64,000 nucleotides of DNA from Isoetes taiwanensis (Eukaryota > Streptophyta > Lycopodiopsida > Isoetales > Isoetaceae): positions 2,705,799 through 2,769,798 of the forward strand of contig JAJEKV010000040.1 of the NCBI GenBank assembly GCA_021234155.1, read 5' to 3'. A program made the translations under genes and the position numbers. The notes beneath the pieces are model-generated. The model did no database searches. It had not been told where the DNA came from and saw only the letters and a list, made by a program, of their open reading frames with translations. How positions within the stretch are numbered: position 1 is the stretch's first letter; every line of letters starts with the position of its first letter. Shown piece by piece: positions 12,601 to 24,139 of the stretch.

Positions 12601-14109
12601 ACATGCAGTAACATCACTATATGACACCTGGAATAGGAGGCCCAAACATGAGAACATAAGAAAGTTCAAAGACAGCACTCGACAATCAAGTTCAGTGCAA
12701 GAATTTATGGGATCCTCGTAGAATAACCCATGTGTTATAGGGATTTTCTCTGGCGGAAGAATCGAATAATATGTTCCCTTCTGTTGCTCGACTTTCTGCA
12801 CAAATCGATACAAGAGATTGCTCGAAAAGACACGTGTTCAGGACAGAGGAGTCGTGCTTCAGATCTGCAAAAATGAAGTTCCTCCTGGCCCAAAGAATAT
12901 AATTTTACTTGGTTCAGAACGAGCTGCAGTTGAGCTCTTTTTTCTCAATGAACGTAACTGACAGGTTAGATGAAAACCAACCACAAAACTACTTTGAGAT
13001 AAATCCACATCTGGCTGATACACAAAATTAGCATCATTTCACACTGTCAGAGAGACTTGATGCTAAACTGTAGCGTGGAAATGTAGCAGAACTATCAAGC
13101 TTGCATCATTCGAGCTCAATATCTACTACCCTGGATGCCATCACCTCAGTATTATCCCATTGCCACTCTATAATCCCAATCTTCCAGTTATTTGTATATT
13201 CACCTCCCCACCAGATAAACTGAGGTTGTATGTATCTAATTTTTTGCATTAGCATCAAAACCAAATGAGATAGGCAGTTTGTGAATCCATTTCCAAATAC
13301 TCAAGTTCTGACAAATAAAGAGGTTGGCTTTAAGAGCCACATTGAGAACTTATATGCCCATGACCACTACCATTTGTTGCCGTAAGGCAATTATGCAGCA
13401 AAACAGGCCTTAAAGACTTCTAATGGCAGTCCTTAATCCGAATAAAAAACCATGTTTGATAGGCAACAAAAAAGATATCTTCTAACAAGTGTTTAAAATC
13501 TCATCAACCTAACACAATATGAGTCGGCAAAGCATGGAGGGATTCTAGTGCTCCAGGATTTCCCAATCTTCTGACCATCAAATGAACAATTGAAATACTG
13601 CAGGACATTGCACAAGCCATCAGGCAACTTCATGGTAATTGGCCGATCTACAAAATCAGTTAATCAGCAGCATTTCAATCTACTGCTTCTGCAGGCCTTG
13701 GAACGATATTTTGCACGGTCGAGGAGCATAGAGATAAATCAAGACAAGACCCAATCCAAAGGAAATGAAAGACATCACAAGACATGCAACAAACAAATAT
13801 AACTCTTTTTTTTGACGTTAAGTTTGAATCAACAACCTGTAGCGCAAGTGCTCTGCCCCTCTTGACGGCAGGGTCCTGGGTTAAATCAACACCCCATTTT
13901 GTCTTTCGTCGAGACTGCAATGGATCACCATCAACACTAGCATTTGTTGCATCGGCTTTTCCAGAACCTCGCGCAATGGGGACAAGAGATCCTGACAGCT
14001 TGTTCTTAGGAATCACAAACTTCATTCCTGACTTTGGAGCCATCTTCAAGTTTTTGTTATTAATTTCACTAGCTTTAGGTGACTCTTCCATGAGGGGTTC
14101 AGTACCCAT
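9647..14109 (-). CDS. SF1/branchpoint-binding-like KH-domain protein (10 coding exons)
   Basis: Exons by GT-AG boundaries and phase are 14109-13837, 12580-12452, 12371-12326, 12188-12106, 12028-11951, 11533-11480, 11416-11288, 11216-11165, 11095-11037 and 10951-9647, giving 735 codons before the stop. Exon 1 carries a basic RRKTKWG segment. Exon 2 carries [19 protein letters not shown], a hallmark of splicing factor 1/branchpoint-bridging proteins. Exons 5-7 encode the KH domain ([20 protein letters not shown], then [12 protein letters not shown], about residues 178-265) with the GPRG RNA-binding loop. Residues about 302-735 are rich in proline, serine and glutamine. In yeast and animals SF1 binds the intron branch site with U2AF. 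Canonical plant SF1 also has zinc knuckles and an RRM; I see neither, so this is an SF1-like paralogue. A 5' UTR intron acceptor lies near 14155. The exon 7 acceptor is the least certain boundary. Confidence 0.88.
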
Positions 14110-14440
14110 TTTTTAGATGCCTACAATTGTGCTTCAATCACCATATTTCTAACCTGCACAAAAAACTGTTAAACCGCGTCGCATATGATATATGAATTTG
14201 CACACTAGAAAACAGCAATATCATCAAAGATAGCAGAAAGGCAAATGAATATGTTCTCATATTTCTACAAAGCTGGCCAAAAATAAACCAGAAACCTCGA
14301 GTGGGAAGGTAAAATGTACCAAAGGAAACATCGCAAATCGCGCTGTGCTAGAGAAAAAACTACAATGCCAATGAGTTAAGTTACCCCATGTTTGGAGGCG
14401 CCAGAGTAATCTAAACTTATTGCTTCTAGCAGCTACGGAC
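14110..14440 (-). promoter_or_regulatory. 5' UTR with intron, upstream of the KH gene
   Basis: On the minus strand a TGTGCAG acceptor stands about 45 bases before the ATG at 14109, so the 5' UTR is probably interrupted by an intron that starts somewhere near 14300-14440. I cannot place the donor or the transcription start. No TATA box is clear. Confidence 0.35.
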
Positions 14441-14884
14441 ACATGCCGACCAAACTACTCGCCGGAATGCTCTCGTCGCCGAGTGTTTTCTATTTCTTGC
14501 TTTTGCTCCTTGCCGTTTTGAGCCACTCGTATATACTTGCATATACGGTGGTGTATAATTTTTGCTCAAAAGGCGGGTATTTCTTTATTTGCTTACTAGT
14601 AATGGTGCTAGCGTTGGTGTGTAAATATTGCTTTCTCTTTAATTTTTGATGATTTCAACTGATCTACGTATTGTTTGTTTTGCAACAGAAGCTCCTCCCT
14701 ACTCCTCCTGATTACCATAGACAACAAAAGCAATTCAAAGTCTTTGTCCCTAGCTAATTAGTAAGTTAACAATAAAGAACCGTAATGATCACTTGCCTGG
14801 GATTACTGCATTTTTCTGCATGTTTTTTAAGGTGGAATTTCACCTCCACCAAGATTTTCTTGGCCAGATTTTTTTTTTTTGACA

Positions 14885-14990
14885 GATTTCTTTTCAACTC
14901 AGATTGCATTTCAACTATATCAAAATTGCAACTCAGATTTCATTTCAACTCAAATTTCATTTCAACTACATCAAAATTTCCATACATCAA
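14885..14990. repeat. Short tandem repeat of an ATTTCAACT motif
   Basis: CATTTCAACT, CAACTCAGATTTCATTTC and related phrases recur about six times at roughly 18-20 base spacing. The open frames over this stretch are repeat artefacts. Confidence 0.7.
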
Positions 14991-15381
14991 AACTTCCAGA
15001 ATTCTATAATTCCAGAACTCAAGGGAAAGTTAAAAGAAGGTTCTGCCGTACTGAGTAGTACAAAAACAACAATCAAATTTCTGAAATTCGAACCCATATT
15101 CAATATATACTGCTGCTACATCTGCATGCAGGATCTTGAACACCCTGCAACATACAAAAACCAATATAAGTATGTCAAAGGGCTTGGTCTAAAATTTCAG
15201 TAAAGATTTCTCTAAAAAATAGAATGCTTACCTTAAAAATTATGTCACAGATTCTTCCAAAAACTACACTCGAACTCTAGAGCGATAGAACAGACTGAAA
15301 CCCTATGCAAAAGGTTATGTTAATAAATAAAACATCAAAGATAAAAACAAAAAAACAAAAGATTCTGTTGCATTACTTAGC

Positions 15382-15660
15382 TGCAAGACTCCAGGCGACA
15401 AATCTAGCGAATATATCTTCGTAAGAAGACTCCAAGAGATAAATCCCGCAAAAACATCTTCCAAAGGCAATTGTGCGACAAATCCAGCGAAAAACTCCTC
15501 AAAAGAAAAGTCCGAGAGATGAATGCAGCAAAAAACACTTCAAAAGAAGGCTCAAGGCGACGAATCGTGCAAAAAATCTTGCAATGAAGACCCTAGGCGA
15601 CAAATACTCTTTAAAACACCACTCCAGACGACGAATCCTTCAAAATCTGTCCCAAATTAG
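15382..15660. repeat. Degenerate minisatellite, unit about 40 bp
   Basis: The phrase GACTCCAGGCGACAAATC, followed by an A-rich segment ending in CTTC or AAAAGAA, recurs about six or seven times with substitutions and small indels (near 15388, 15428, 15470, 15508, 15549, 15588 and 15624). The lysine- and arginine-rich open frame at 15473-15694 is a by-product of the repeat. Confidence 0.75.
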
Positions 15661-16056
15661 TCTCCAAAGCCCTAAAATACCTGCACACATATGAAAACAT
15701 CATTAACACACAAGAACAGAAGGAAAATTAAAAAAACAGACCATAGATCGATGCATTACCATGGAGCGCCTCCCTTAAGCATTACTGTGGCTCAAAATGA
15801 GCGATGGCGCTGGAGATCACCATCGCTGAAGCTTGGAAACAGAGAAATTGAGTTCGCCGGAGAGAAAGGGATTTTTCCACGTCACAAATTTGTCTTAAAT
15901 ATACTGCCACGTCATCGCCACAAATTTTGGATAAAGCGTAATCCATTCTATTCCCGGCTCTGCACAGAAAAGTTTTTCAAAGTCTTTGGAATCCTAGCTA
16001 GCCGTAAAATTATCTAATACATATTTCTTGTAAGCCATGAGCATATTTTACTCTAA

Positions 16057-16231
16057 AGAGGCAAAAGATTAAAGGATGTGCCTTTTTTACTAAGGCGCCA
16101 TTTATGTCCCTTTTTTCTTTTCAAAACTAATCTAGAGGCCACGTCCATAGAGGCAAAAGATTAGAGAATGTGCCTTTTTTACCAAGCGCCTGTTATGTCC
16201 TTTTATTTGTTTTTAGAACTAATCTGGGCTC
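16057..16231. repeat. Imperfect tandem duplication, period 92 bp
   Basis: AGAGGCAAAAGATTA and then GTGCCTTTTTTAC appear at 16057 and again at 16149, with similar continuations (TTATGTCC, AACTAATCT). Two copies only. Confidence 0.85.
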
Positions 16232-16866
16232 TCGATTTGAGGGGTCATTTTCACCATCTAAAGGAGGGTAAAAGTTGGAACCTGTCAATGAACTGAGCTA
16301 TAAGAGATTTATTTTCGAAGAGAGTGATATTTGACATTTGCCTTATTCCATGGTCCCAAATATATGAAAATGAATCATGGAATGGGCTTTTTAGCTGCCA
16401 ACCATGTACGTATTTTCGTCAATTGCTGGCATATTAGTCATGGGATTAGATTATGGCACTTTCCCACTTGTTAATCCAAGCCTGGTCTTTCAAATCTCTT
16501 CTCTTCCAAAACCTTATTGCTTTGTCTTCATTAAGACTAAAGCCTTCATATTCTTCGCCTAATTTTCATTGTGTTTGCTTTCCAAATTCTTCGTTGTGTT
16601 TGCTTTCCAAAGGTGGAGTTTGTGGCGTAATGTTTTAGCTTGGAAGGGATTCTACTGAATATGAACTTTCTGGAAAATTCAACTTAGCTTTTCTGCTCTT
16701 TTTTCTTAACTGTTGTAACATCATAAGCCATTGGAGCTTCTTGGACACCATAGCAAAGTAACACTAAATACAAATGGAACAAATGGATCATGCATTCTTA
16801 GATCATAAAATACTATGATCCATAGATGCAATTTCAGTTAAAACCACATTCTAGCTACAGAAGAGC

Positions 16867-17137
16867 CATGAATAATCAAACAGCTAGAAGTTGGAACAGA
16901 AGAGGAAATATTGGCAGAATCTCCAAAGGAACTATTTTGCAACATGTCATACAAAAAAGAGAAACTAAAATCTCTACTGCATAAATCAGACCACCATAGC
17001 TTATGAATAATCAAACAGGTAGAAATTGGAATATAAGAGGAAATATTGGCAGAATCTCCAGAGAAAATATTTTGTAACATGTCATACAAAAGAGAGAAAC
17101 TAAAATCTCTACTGCAAAAATCAGAACACCATAGCTT
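16867..17137 (-). repeat. Tandem duplication, period 135 bp, open as 45-residue repeat on the minus strand
   Basis: The two copies (about 16867-17001 and 17002-17137) are about 90 percent alike. On the minus strand they are open in one frame, and the unit length is a multiple of three, giving two copies of a 45-residue unit that includes CSRDFSFS, LYDMLQN and GDSANISS. I do not recognise the peptide. The frame continues upstream past 17089 without a start codon, so it could be an exon remnant or chance. Confidence 0.75.
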
Positions 17138-17952
17138 TTTCTATGTTTGCTACCTCCTTTTACAGAGAAATAAAGAAGACTATAAACCAATGAGCTTTCA
17201 AAATTTAAATCCCATACACAAATTTACTGCTTTTTCAAAATTTGACATCTTTAGCAAGGCTTCCCTCAAAGATTTTAGACTGGCATAGCAACCAACCCTT
17301 ATTTCAACTCTCAAGATATAATAGAACTTATCACCAGGCCCATATTTCATAAGCTAAAACATGTCACATTTAAGAAGTTGGCTTAGTTGCCCTACATTGA
17401 TCCGTGCATTTTGCAGAGTAGCCCATTCATCTCGGTCATAAGAGCATGTGCAAAACGTCTCGTTCTACCACAAAACATTGAGGGCATATTCTTACACAAA
17501 TATAGCTTGGTGTTCCTCCATTTGCCATTTCATAAAGTTGATTATATGATGTGAGATGATCCACATGACAAAGACAAAATTATAAATCCTACATGTGAAG
17601 CGGGAAAAGAACCCCTGAACATTGTGGCAAGTAGTTGTAGCATGCATGCATCTTCCCATTTGTTATTCTATCAGAAGAGCTTTATTATAGAAGACATAGT
17701 GGATAATTCAAAGTGGATAATCTTGTGGTCCATGGATTTCTAATGGTGAAGATCTATAAAAGGAACAGAGGCACATCATGATCCAGAACATATTGAGCTA
17801 TGCCATTGCATTTACAAACATGTTAATATGCTTGAAAATAATAATAGGAAAGAAAATAATGCATAATGAAGCATGTCACCTTTTGTAAAAAAGAGTGTCG
17901 TTAGGCCTTGTTCAAATCGCTTGCCGGCCTTTTTCAACAAGTCATGACCATA

Positions 17953-18560
17953 CACTACAAAAATATTGTGCCATCACATCTATAACGACGTCCAGACGTC
18001 GTTTAGCCATCGTTAAACGACGGATAAACATCGTTAAACGACGCCTATAACAACGTCCAGACGTCGTTAAACGATGTCTGATCGTCGATAAGCACGTCAC
18101 AATCGCCGCGTCGTTAAGCGACGCCTCTACGTCGTTTAACGACTGTTATGACACGTGGCCTTGCCACACGTTGGTGCGTCCAGCACGACGGTTGCCAGCG
18201 CGGACACTCGCATGGCGGACACGCTGGCGACGTCGTTCAACGACGTTTCAAATACATGGACTGCCACTGTGCCGGTGCCAGCACGACGCGTGCCAGCACG
18301 GATGCTGGCATGGCAGACACGCTGGTCACGTCGTTCAACGACGAGTAGGACACATCAGGTGGCCACGTATTAAACACGTGTCACGTCCTTCAATGACGTG
18401 CCACGTGTCTCCCTCCAGGTCGGCTGACGTGGCTGCCGCGTGGCGTCCGCGACGTGCCACGTGTCTCTACCCAGGTCGGCTGATGTGGCTGCCGCATGGC
18501 TACTGCGTGGCGTTGGCTGCCACGTGGCGACGTCTAACGACGTCGCCCAGATTATGTAAA
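17953..18560 (+). mobile_element. CACTA-type transposon terminus with palindromic subterminal repeats
   Basis: The stretch begins CACTACAAAAATATTGTGCC, the usual 5' end of plant CACTA (En/Spm) elements. It is followed by about 560 bp of GC-rich DNA packed with CGTCGTTNAACGACG palindromes and ACGTCGT motifs, as expected for subterminal transposase-binding repeats. Within it, a unit of about 101 bp is duplicated (near 18180 and 18282) and a unit of about 62 bp is duplicated (near 18395 and 18457). No transposase gene is visible, and I found no matching 3' end with a 3-bp duplication. The open frames here are palindrome artefacts. Confidence 0.75.
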
Positions 18561-19389
18561 AGAAAAATACTGATTAAATATTAGTATTTAATATAATATT
18601 AAATAACCATTAATATTTAATATTTAATATTAAACAAATATTAAATACTAAATAAATATTAATAGAATAAATAAAAAATAAGAAAAAATAAATCATATTT
18701 ATAATAAAAACTAGCAAAAAGACACGCCAGAGGCTATAAGAAATAAAGGTGCAAGGAAATTAGGGCAAAGTAATATTAATCGAATTCGATACAAAAAGAT
18801 AATTGAAATGTCATTTATGTCTTTTTCAAACCATTTCAATGCAGGGCAAAGTGATACAAATTGAATTGAATTTTTTATTGTGAAATATTTCAAAGTACAA
18901 ATGGCATATGTTGGTTGAATACTTTAGATGATGCCCCTGCATTTAAGGTACCAGTATTTTCTAGTTTTGATAATGTTGTTTGGCTAATTGTGGACTTTCT
19001 AGTTTTGGTGATGTTGTTTGTTTCTAGTCTAATTGTGGATTTTTTCCCTCATTTGGAACAATATAATTACTATTCAATTTAGCTTAGGTAAAGTTAAATC
19101 AAAAAATTAGTAGTGGGGCTGGGTGGGGTTGAAGGCTAGATGAAGGAATGAAGAACGAAAAGGATATGAGAGAAGGATAAAATTGAATTATATTGAATTA
19201 ACTTTCATTGTCCTCGTAGACCATGTGGTCTATGGGAAGGATAGGATGATGTGGAAGTTGAGGTTGGGCCAACAAAAGGGAGTGATATCTTGGTGTTGTT
19301 TTCCTTGTAGAACATAATTATATTTACAATTAAGATGTCAACTATTCTATATAGTCCATGAGAATAAACAAGAACATCTGCAAATAGTT
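18561..19389. other. AT-rich DNA, no gene
   Basis: 18561-18720 is very AT-rich, with repeated TTAATATTTAAT phrases, and may be the interior of the CACTA-like element. The remainder to 19389 has no recognisable feature. Confidence 0.45.
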
Positions 19390-19575
19390 CACAAAGACTT
19401 GAGACTTTGTTGTTGCTTCTTTCTTATCATGTTGGGATAAATTTGTTGTTCACATTGATCATGTTTATTTTTCAAAAACAAAAAGGGGAAGTTTACAAAG
19501 GCTTGAGACTTATTCTTCCTGGCACCTAATAATGGTGGGGTAAATTTGTTGCTCACACAGATCATGTTTTACGCA
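19390..19575. repeat. Imperfect tandem duplication, period about 102 bp
   Basis: CACAAAGACTTGAGACTT through GATAAATTTGTTGTTCACA (19390-19460) recurs as TACAAAGGCTTGAGACTT through GGTAAATTTGTTGCTCACA (19492-19560), and both copies are followed by GATCATGTTT. Confidence 0.75.
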
Positions 19576-19998
19576 CGTCACATGCAATTGTCCATACACT
19601 AAATACTGTTATCAAATTACCAAAGTGCTATAAGTCACTATCAATTTCATATTTTTAGTTAAAGTTCTCAAATTATGTTTGGACCAAAATATCAATATGA
19701 CAATGGTGGCAATACACTTTATGAGTTTGAAGCATGGGAAAGCCGGGAATTTAGATGCATGTTGTGATTTTGAAGTTAATATTATGTGCAATGGTTGGCG
19801 GTTGCATGTGGAATTCTTCGCAAGAACTTTTGTAATTCATTTTTAGCTTGTTTATCTACGATTACATCGTAGGTGTCTTTTGCACTTAGTTTTCATGGGT
19901 TTCCATGTAAGTTGCGTCATATAGAAAAAATTAGGAATAATCCAATGAGTTAGAGGAAACATTACCATATGCCATATAGTGAATTACAGTAGCGCTCT

Positions 19999-20229
19999 TC
20001 ACCAATGGAGACATAGAATCCTCAAACTTTTACGATGAACATAAGCGGCAATCACAGCGTTCAGGGGAAAATATTTCTCTGAGCATTTGTATAGAAGATT
20101 GATAGCCTCCTTTCTGCCCAGCCATATTTGTGCATATCTTTGAGATGAATTCCATGAGATAATTCCTCTCATGCATTTGGTTAAAAACTTAAATGCATGT
20201 TCTATGTTTCCTGTTGGATGTGGCGGCAA
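19999..20229 (-). pseudogene. PPR-like fossil
   Basis: The minus-strand frame includes IEHAFKFLTKCMRGIISWN, then YAQIWLGRKEAINLLYK. The pattern VSWNxxxxxYAQxGxxxEAxxLF is typical of S/P-type motifs in PLS-class PPR proteins. Upstream the frame runs into stops. It is probably a decayed piece of a PPR gene, but the match is short. Confidence 0.45.
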
Positions 20230-21539
20230 GCATGATATTCGAGGGACACTTTATCATGCGTGGCATCTTACAGAAAAATTGATAGCGAGTTTTGACTTCC
20301 TGCACGAATATAAGTAGAAAGAACAACATTGTATGCAAGTGTTATCCCACGAGGGAAGCTGATTAATTTGACGCTTGTTTAACACATGCCTACTGATCCG
20401 CGGTGATACAAGAAGCAAAATTTCTCTGAACATTTCCTCCTAAAGATCACGAGAAAATAGAGTATAGGCGCTTGTTGATATTAAGAGTAGATGAGGAATA
20501 GCAAGGCAACAAGCCGTCATGCTTATCGATCTCCACCTAATCTACCATGAATTCTGTTAGAGTACGTATTTGAAGATGGGCCTCTTGACATTCTAATTGC
20601 TAATAGGACATCATATACCCAGAAATATCTTTGGACATTGGAGAATTTCATACGATCTTGACAGGGCATATTAAGCATACTCAATAGCAACGGTCTTGAA
20701 ATAACATGTAGGAAACTTTGTTCTTGATTGTCATTCTCACGTAGTGGTGATCTCTTTGCAATCACACCTTTGCCATAAATGGGTGTTTAAAAGATTCCAT
20801 ATATTATGCATGGCCATTCCATTTGCTGAAACAAATGTAGCTCAGAGCAACAATTTGGAAGATAAAGAAGGAAGTGCAAAAGAAAGGACTTGTAGGCTCA
20901 TGAAGGCGGCTGCCTCACAGGTAACACAAGCGACCAATATTGTAAGCTTTGATTTATTAATGTAGGCTCCACATGATCCACGGGTGAGGGAGATTGGTGA
21001 AACATTTAGAATCAAGAAGAAGATAAACTTTTGCTATTGAGAAAGGATAAGCAAGGTAAAGGAGTTAAATCTTTGTCATCCTAAGGGTCAAGCTAAAGCG
21101 GGCAAATGAGCCTTCCGCGAAACTTTGAACAAGCGAGACACTAATATAACATGTTGGAAAATCAAAAACATAAGCGAGATGATCAAACAAGCAAGTAGAA
21201 AAAAGCGCAGGAAGTAAGCGAAAATGGGGAGTGCGAGATGAAATGCGATCTGACCCGGCTCTAGAAGTCTTGCGGCCCAATGAGTCAAAATCTCCTTTTC
21301 ACCATCTTGTATCTTCAAATAAATGGGGCAATTTTATTGGGAAAAGAGAAAAGATTCTACTCAATCTAAGGAAAGAGGCTACGATGATCTAAAGGAATGG
21401 GAGTTGCAGGTATACATACCAACGAAATAAAGCGGAGGAGAACTTATGCAAAGGGTTCACAATGAATAGCATAGAAAGAAATTAGTTTCCTTCATTTGGA
21501 GATCAAAGCAAATTTGAAGTAGAAAGGGATATTTTGATT

Positions 21540-21760
21540 TGGGGACTACTTTGTGGTCCACATGTATGCTGGCTTACGTCGATCTTGTAGAGCCGCGAGA
21601 TGTCTTTGACAAAACTGCGATTAAGCGTTGTGTTATACAACTCATTACTTACTTGTGATATCGCGGAAAATGGATATGGTCGTGAAGCCTTTGAAATGTT
21701 TTGAAGAAATGAAAGCAGTGAGCATTGCTCAAGTATTTGTCACATTTTGGTCCTCCATAT
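21540..21760 (+). pseudogene. PPR gene fossil
   Basis: Across two or three shifted frames the plus strand reads VVHMYAGL, YVDLVEPRDVFDKTAIKRC and IAENGYGREAFEMF before a stop. The order (alpha-helical HMYA, then EARDVFDK, then AENGYGREAFEMF) is that of one P-L-S PPR triplet. Several indels separate the pieces, so this is a relic. Confidence 0.6.
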
Positions 21761-22899
21761 TTATAAATCCAATATTTTATATCACATGAAGTCAATAAGA
21801 TCAGTGCTTGGATTAATGGTGTAGAGATGCAATGAAAGGGAAGCTAAGAGTTATTCTGAGAGGCAAGAGCTTATAGAAGAAGGTATGTTATGCTACTTTA
21901 TAGATTATAGTAGGTTTTAACTACTTGAAAGTAGAAAGACAAAGGTTCTTGAATAAGCATGGTAACATGCTTTTGTTGCATTGGGCTTTCGGTAGGTTGA
22001 ACGGAAGAAGGATTTTGATTTTCCAATTAAAGATCATCTGGAACTAGGGGCCGGATTTTTGGATTTAATTGTCCTTTCAATATGCAGTGTACTGTGATGG
22101 ATCTTGCATTGGGTTTGGAGCAATGAGAGATTCTATTAGTGGCATGTACATGAATCGCATACTCCTTTGAAGGTGAGTTGCCTCTTAAAGTAGTTCCATT
22201 TATCCTTTGTTTCTATGAGGCCGGGTCTTGGTAGCTTGATCTTTACAAGATTCGGAAGCCTCTCTTTCATTTGTTCCATTATTTGTCATCATGCTTTTGC
22301 TTTCCAAGATAAATGCTAAAAGACACTTTAAGAGACCTCTTGGAGAAGCAATGCTTTTCGGCCAGTTTATGACTTCAAACCAAGCCCAATCATGCAAAAG
22401 GAATCAATTAAATGCGGAAAGAAAAAAGCGTCAGCTTCATTATTTGTGCCAAATATGGCAGATGAGAATGAATCCGCAGACCGAAGGTTTTTTTTTAATT
22501 AATGATAGTTTTTTTTTTTTTAAGGGAGAACAATAATGGGCTAAAAGGTAAATTATAAGAAAATAAAGGGCTTCTTATGTGTCTTTGTTATGCACTTTGT
22601 GCTAGTAGAGATATGCATTTGCCTTAGAGATATGTTTGCCTTCAATGAGACAAATTTGGGTCTTTGCATAAATCTACTCAACGTAACAACTAAAAAGCTA
22701 CATCACGGCTATTCTTTGTGAAGTAGATCCTATCAATTGATGATAGGAGAGCATCTACACTCATCTTTGATGTCTAACGGCAGTTTAGACCGATAGAGTT
22801 TCTCTTGGCTTGCAATTTCCATATGAAACTTTGCCTAAAGCTCCATAATGTATTCATGTTGGGTTAAGTAAGCACTTAGGAGTTTTACCATTTTGCCAT

Positions 22900-23045
22900 G
22901 CTTCATGCAGGGCGGCAAATACATGCAAATCACGCACAAAGTAGTATTAAAAGCAATGTCAATGTTGCCTAGTGCTTTACTCGACATGTATAATGCTTGT
23001 CAGGCTTTGACAAAGCTACTTGGTCGAAATTTTGTGTGTTGGATT
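22900..23045 (+). pseudogene. PPR gene fossil
   Basis: A plus-strand frame reads GGKYMQITHKVVLKAMSMLP, then SALLDMYNACQALTKL. This corresponds to the GKxIHxxVxKxGxxxxVxVxSALLDMYxKCG part of a PPR L/S motif. It ends at a TGA near 23055. It may come from the same ancestral gene as the fossil at 21540-21760. Confidence 0.55.
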
Positions 23046-23159
23046 GGAGGCAGCTGACAAATTTACCGGTCGAAATTTTGTGTGTTGGAGACATAATAAG
23101 CCATAGACATTATGGATACAAAAACAAAGCAAAGACCAAATAGGGCAAAGCACTATATA

Positions 23160-23332
23160 CGAGAAGGGATTTTTTGAGCAGAAGCATTTTGCTACAACAA
23201 TGCATTGCGGGATCTCGAAGCTCCAAAATTTGCTACTGCAATGTCCAGACAAAAAAGTTGGACCGCGAAATTCCTACAATCTCTGACGAAAATTCGAAAA
23301 TGCCAAAATGTAGCGAAGACATTTTTGTAGTA
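23160..23332 (-). mobile_element. Possible DNA-transposon terminus (CTACTACAAAAATG)
   Basis: Read on the minus strand from about 23334, the sequence starts CTACTACAAAAATGTC and is followed by short degenerate repeats (TGTAGC, AAAATTCG, GCTACT) like those under plant CACTA/MULE ends. It does not share the internal palindromes of the CACTA end at 17953, and the terminal CACTA is imperfect, so I cannot pair the two. Confidence 0.35.
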
Positions 23333-24139
23333 GCATCTTATGAGTTTACTATTGTAAGCGGTTAAGCGACGACCTTATGATGGTGGCTGAGGAAGAAATG
23401 CAAAAAGACTATTTTGATGGGATGGGAAAAGCTGGGATAGAGGAACTGGGAAGGACTTTGTCGTGACGAAGAAGCGATTATTAAGTGGCCCTTTCCATCT
23501 CAGGTGTTTTTGGCTATTTTAAATTTTCTTGGCGTAGATCTTTAAAAGAAAAAAAATCTACTTGGCCCGAAACTATTCTACATCGAGTTTTTATGAGTGG
23601 GCGTGCTACGTGGATAGCCTAAATTGCAAGGAGGGTTACGCAGCTTAGTTGAGGCTAAGCGTGCCAAAATTAGAAAGTGAGGTGGAGTATAACAAATTTA
23701 AATTAAATAATCATAAGAAGATCAATTAATTATTAAAAAAATCCCAAAAACTAGGCACTAAACATAAAAAATTTACATTAAATTCAATTAATATATTTCG
23801 CGATATAATTTGCACATTACAAAGTACATTGAGTCAATTCACCACAAATTAAAAAACTTAAAAATATTCTGACAAAATAAGTCTTTAATTGTTGCTACTC
23901 ATACTCGGCTGATCGGCCTCATCTTAGCCGTATCTACGTATTATAGTATATCTCAACAATTAGGTGGATTTGTAGTAAGCAAATAATTATATAGTGAATA
24001 ATACATACCTGCATGGATTCATGCGCATAGCCGTTGTGGATGGCATACGATTGTCTTTTTGAAGGCCCTTTAAGTATTCAACTGCGATTATTTCTCTTGA
24101 ACACTGCCCTCTGTTGAGCATGAGAACCCAAAACTAATG
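23333..24139. other. No recognisable gene
   Basis: AT-rich DNA with no supported coding frame. Confidence 0.4.

Noticed and set aside
15473-15694. Lys/Arg-rich 73-codon frame
   Set aside because: Its content follows the 40-bp minisatellite, so it is not evidence of a gene.
18148-18584. Overlapping Ala/Arg-rich open frames in three phases
   Set aside because: All arise from the GC-rich palindromic subterminal repeats of the CACTA-like end.
22040-22150. YCDGSCIGFGA reading as a possible RNase H domain
   Set aside because: Only a handful of residues fit and the rest of the domain is absent in all frames.
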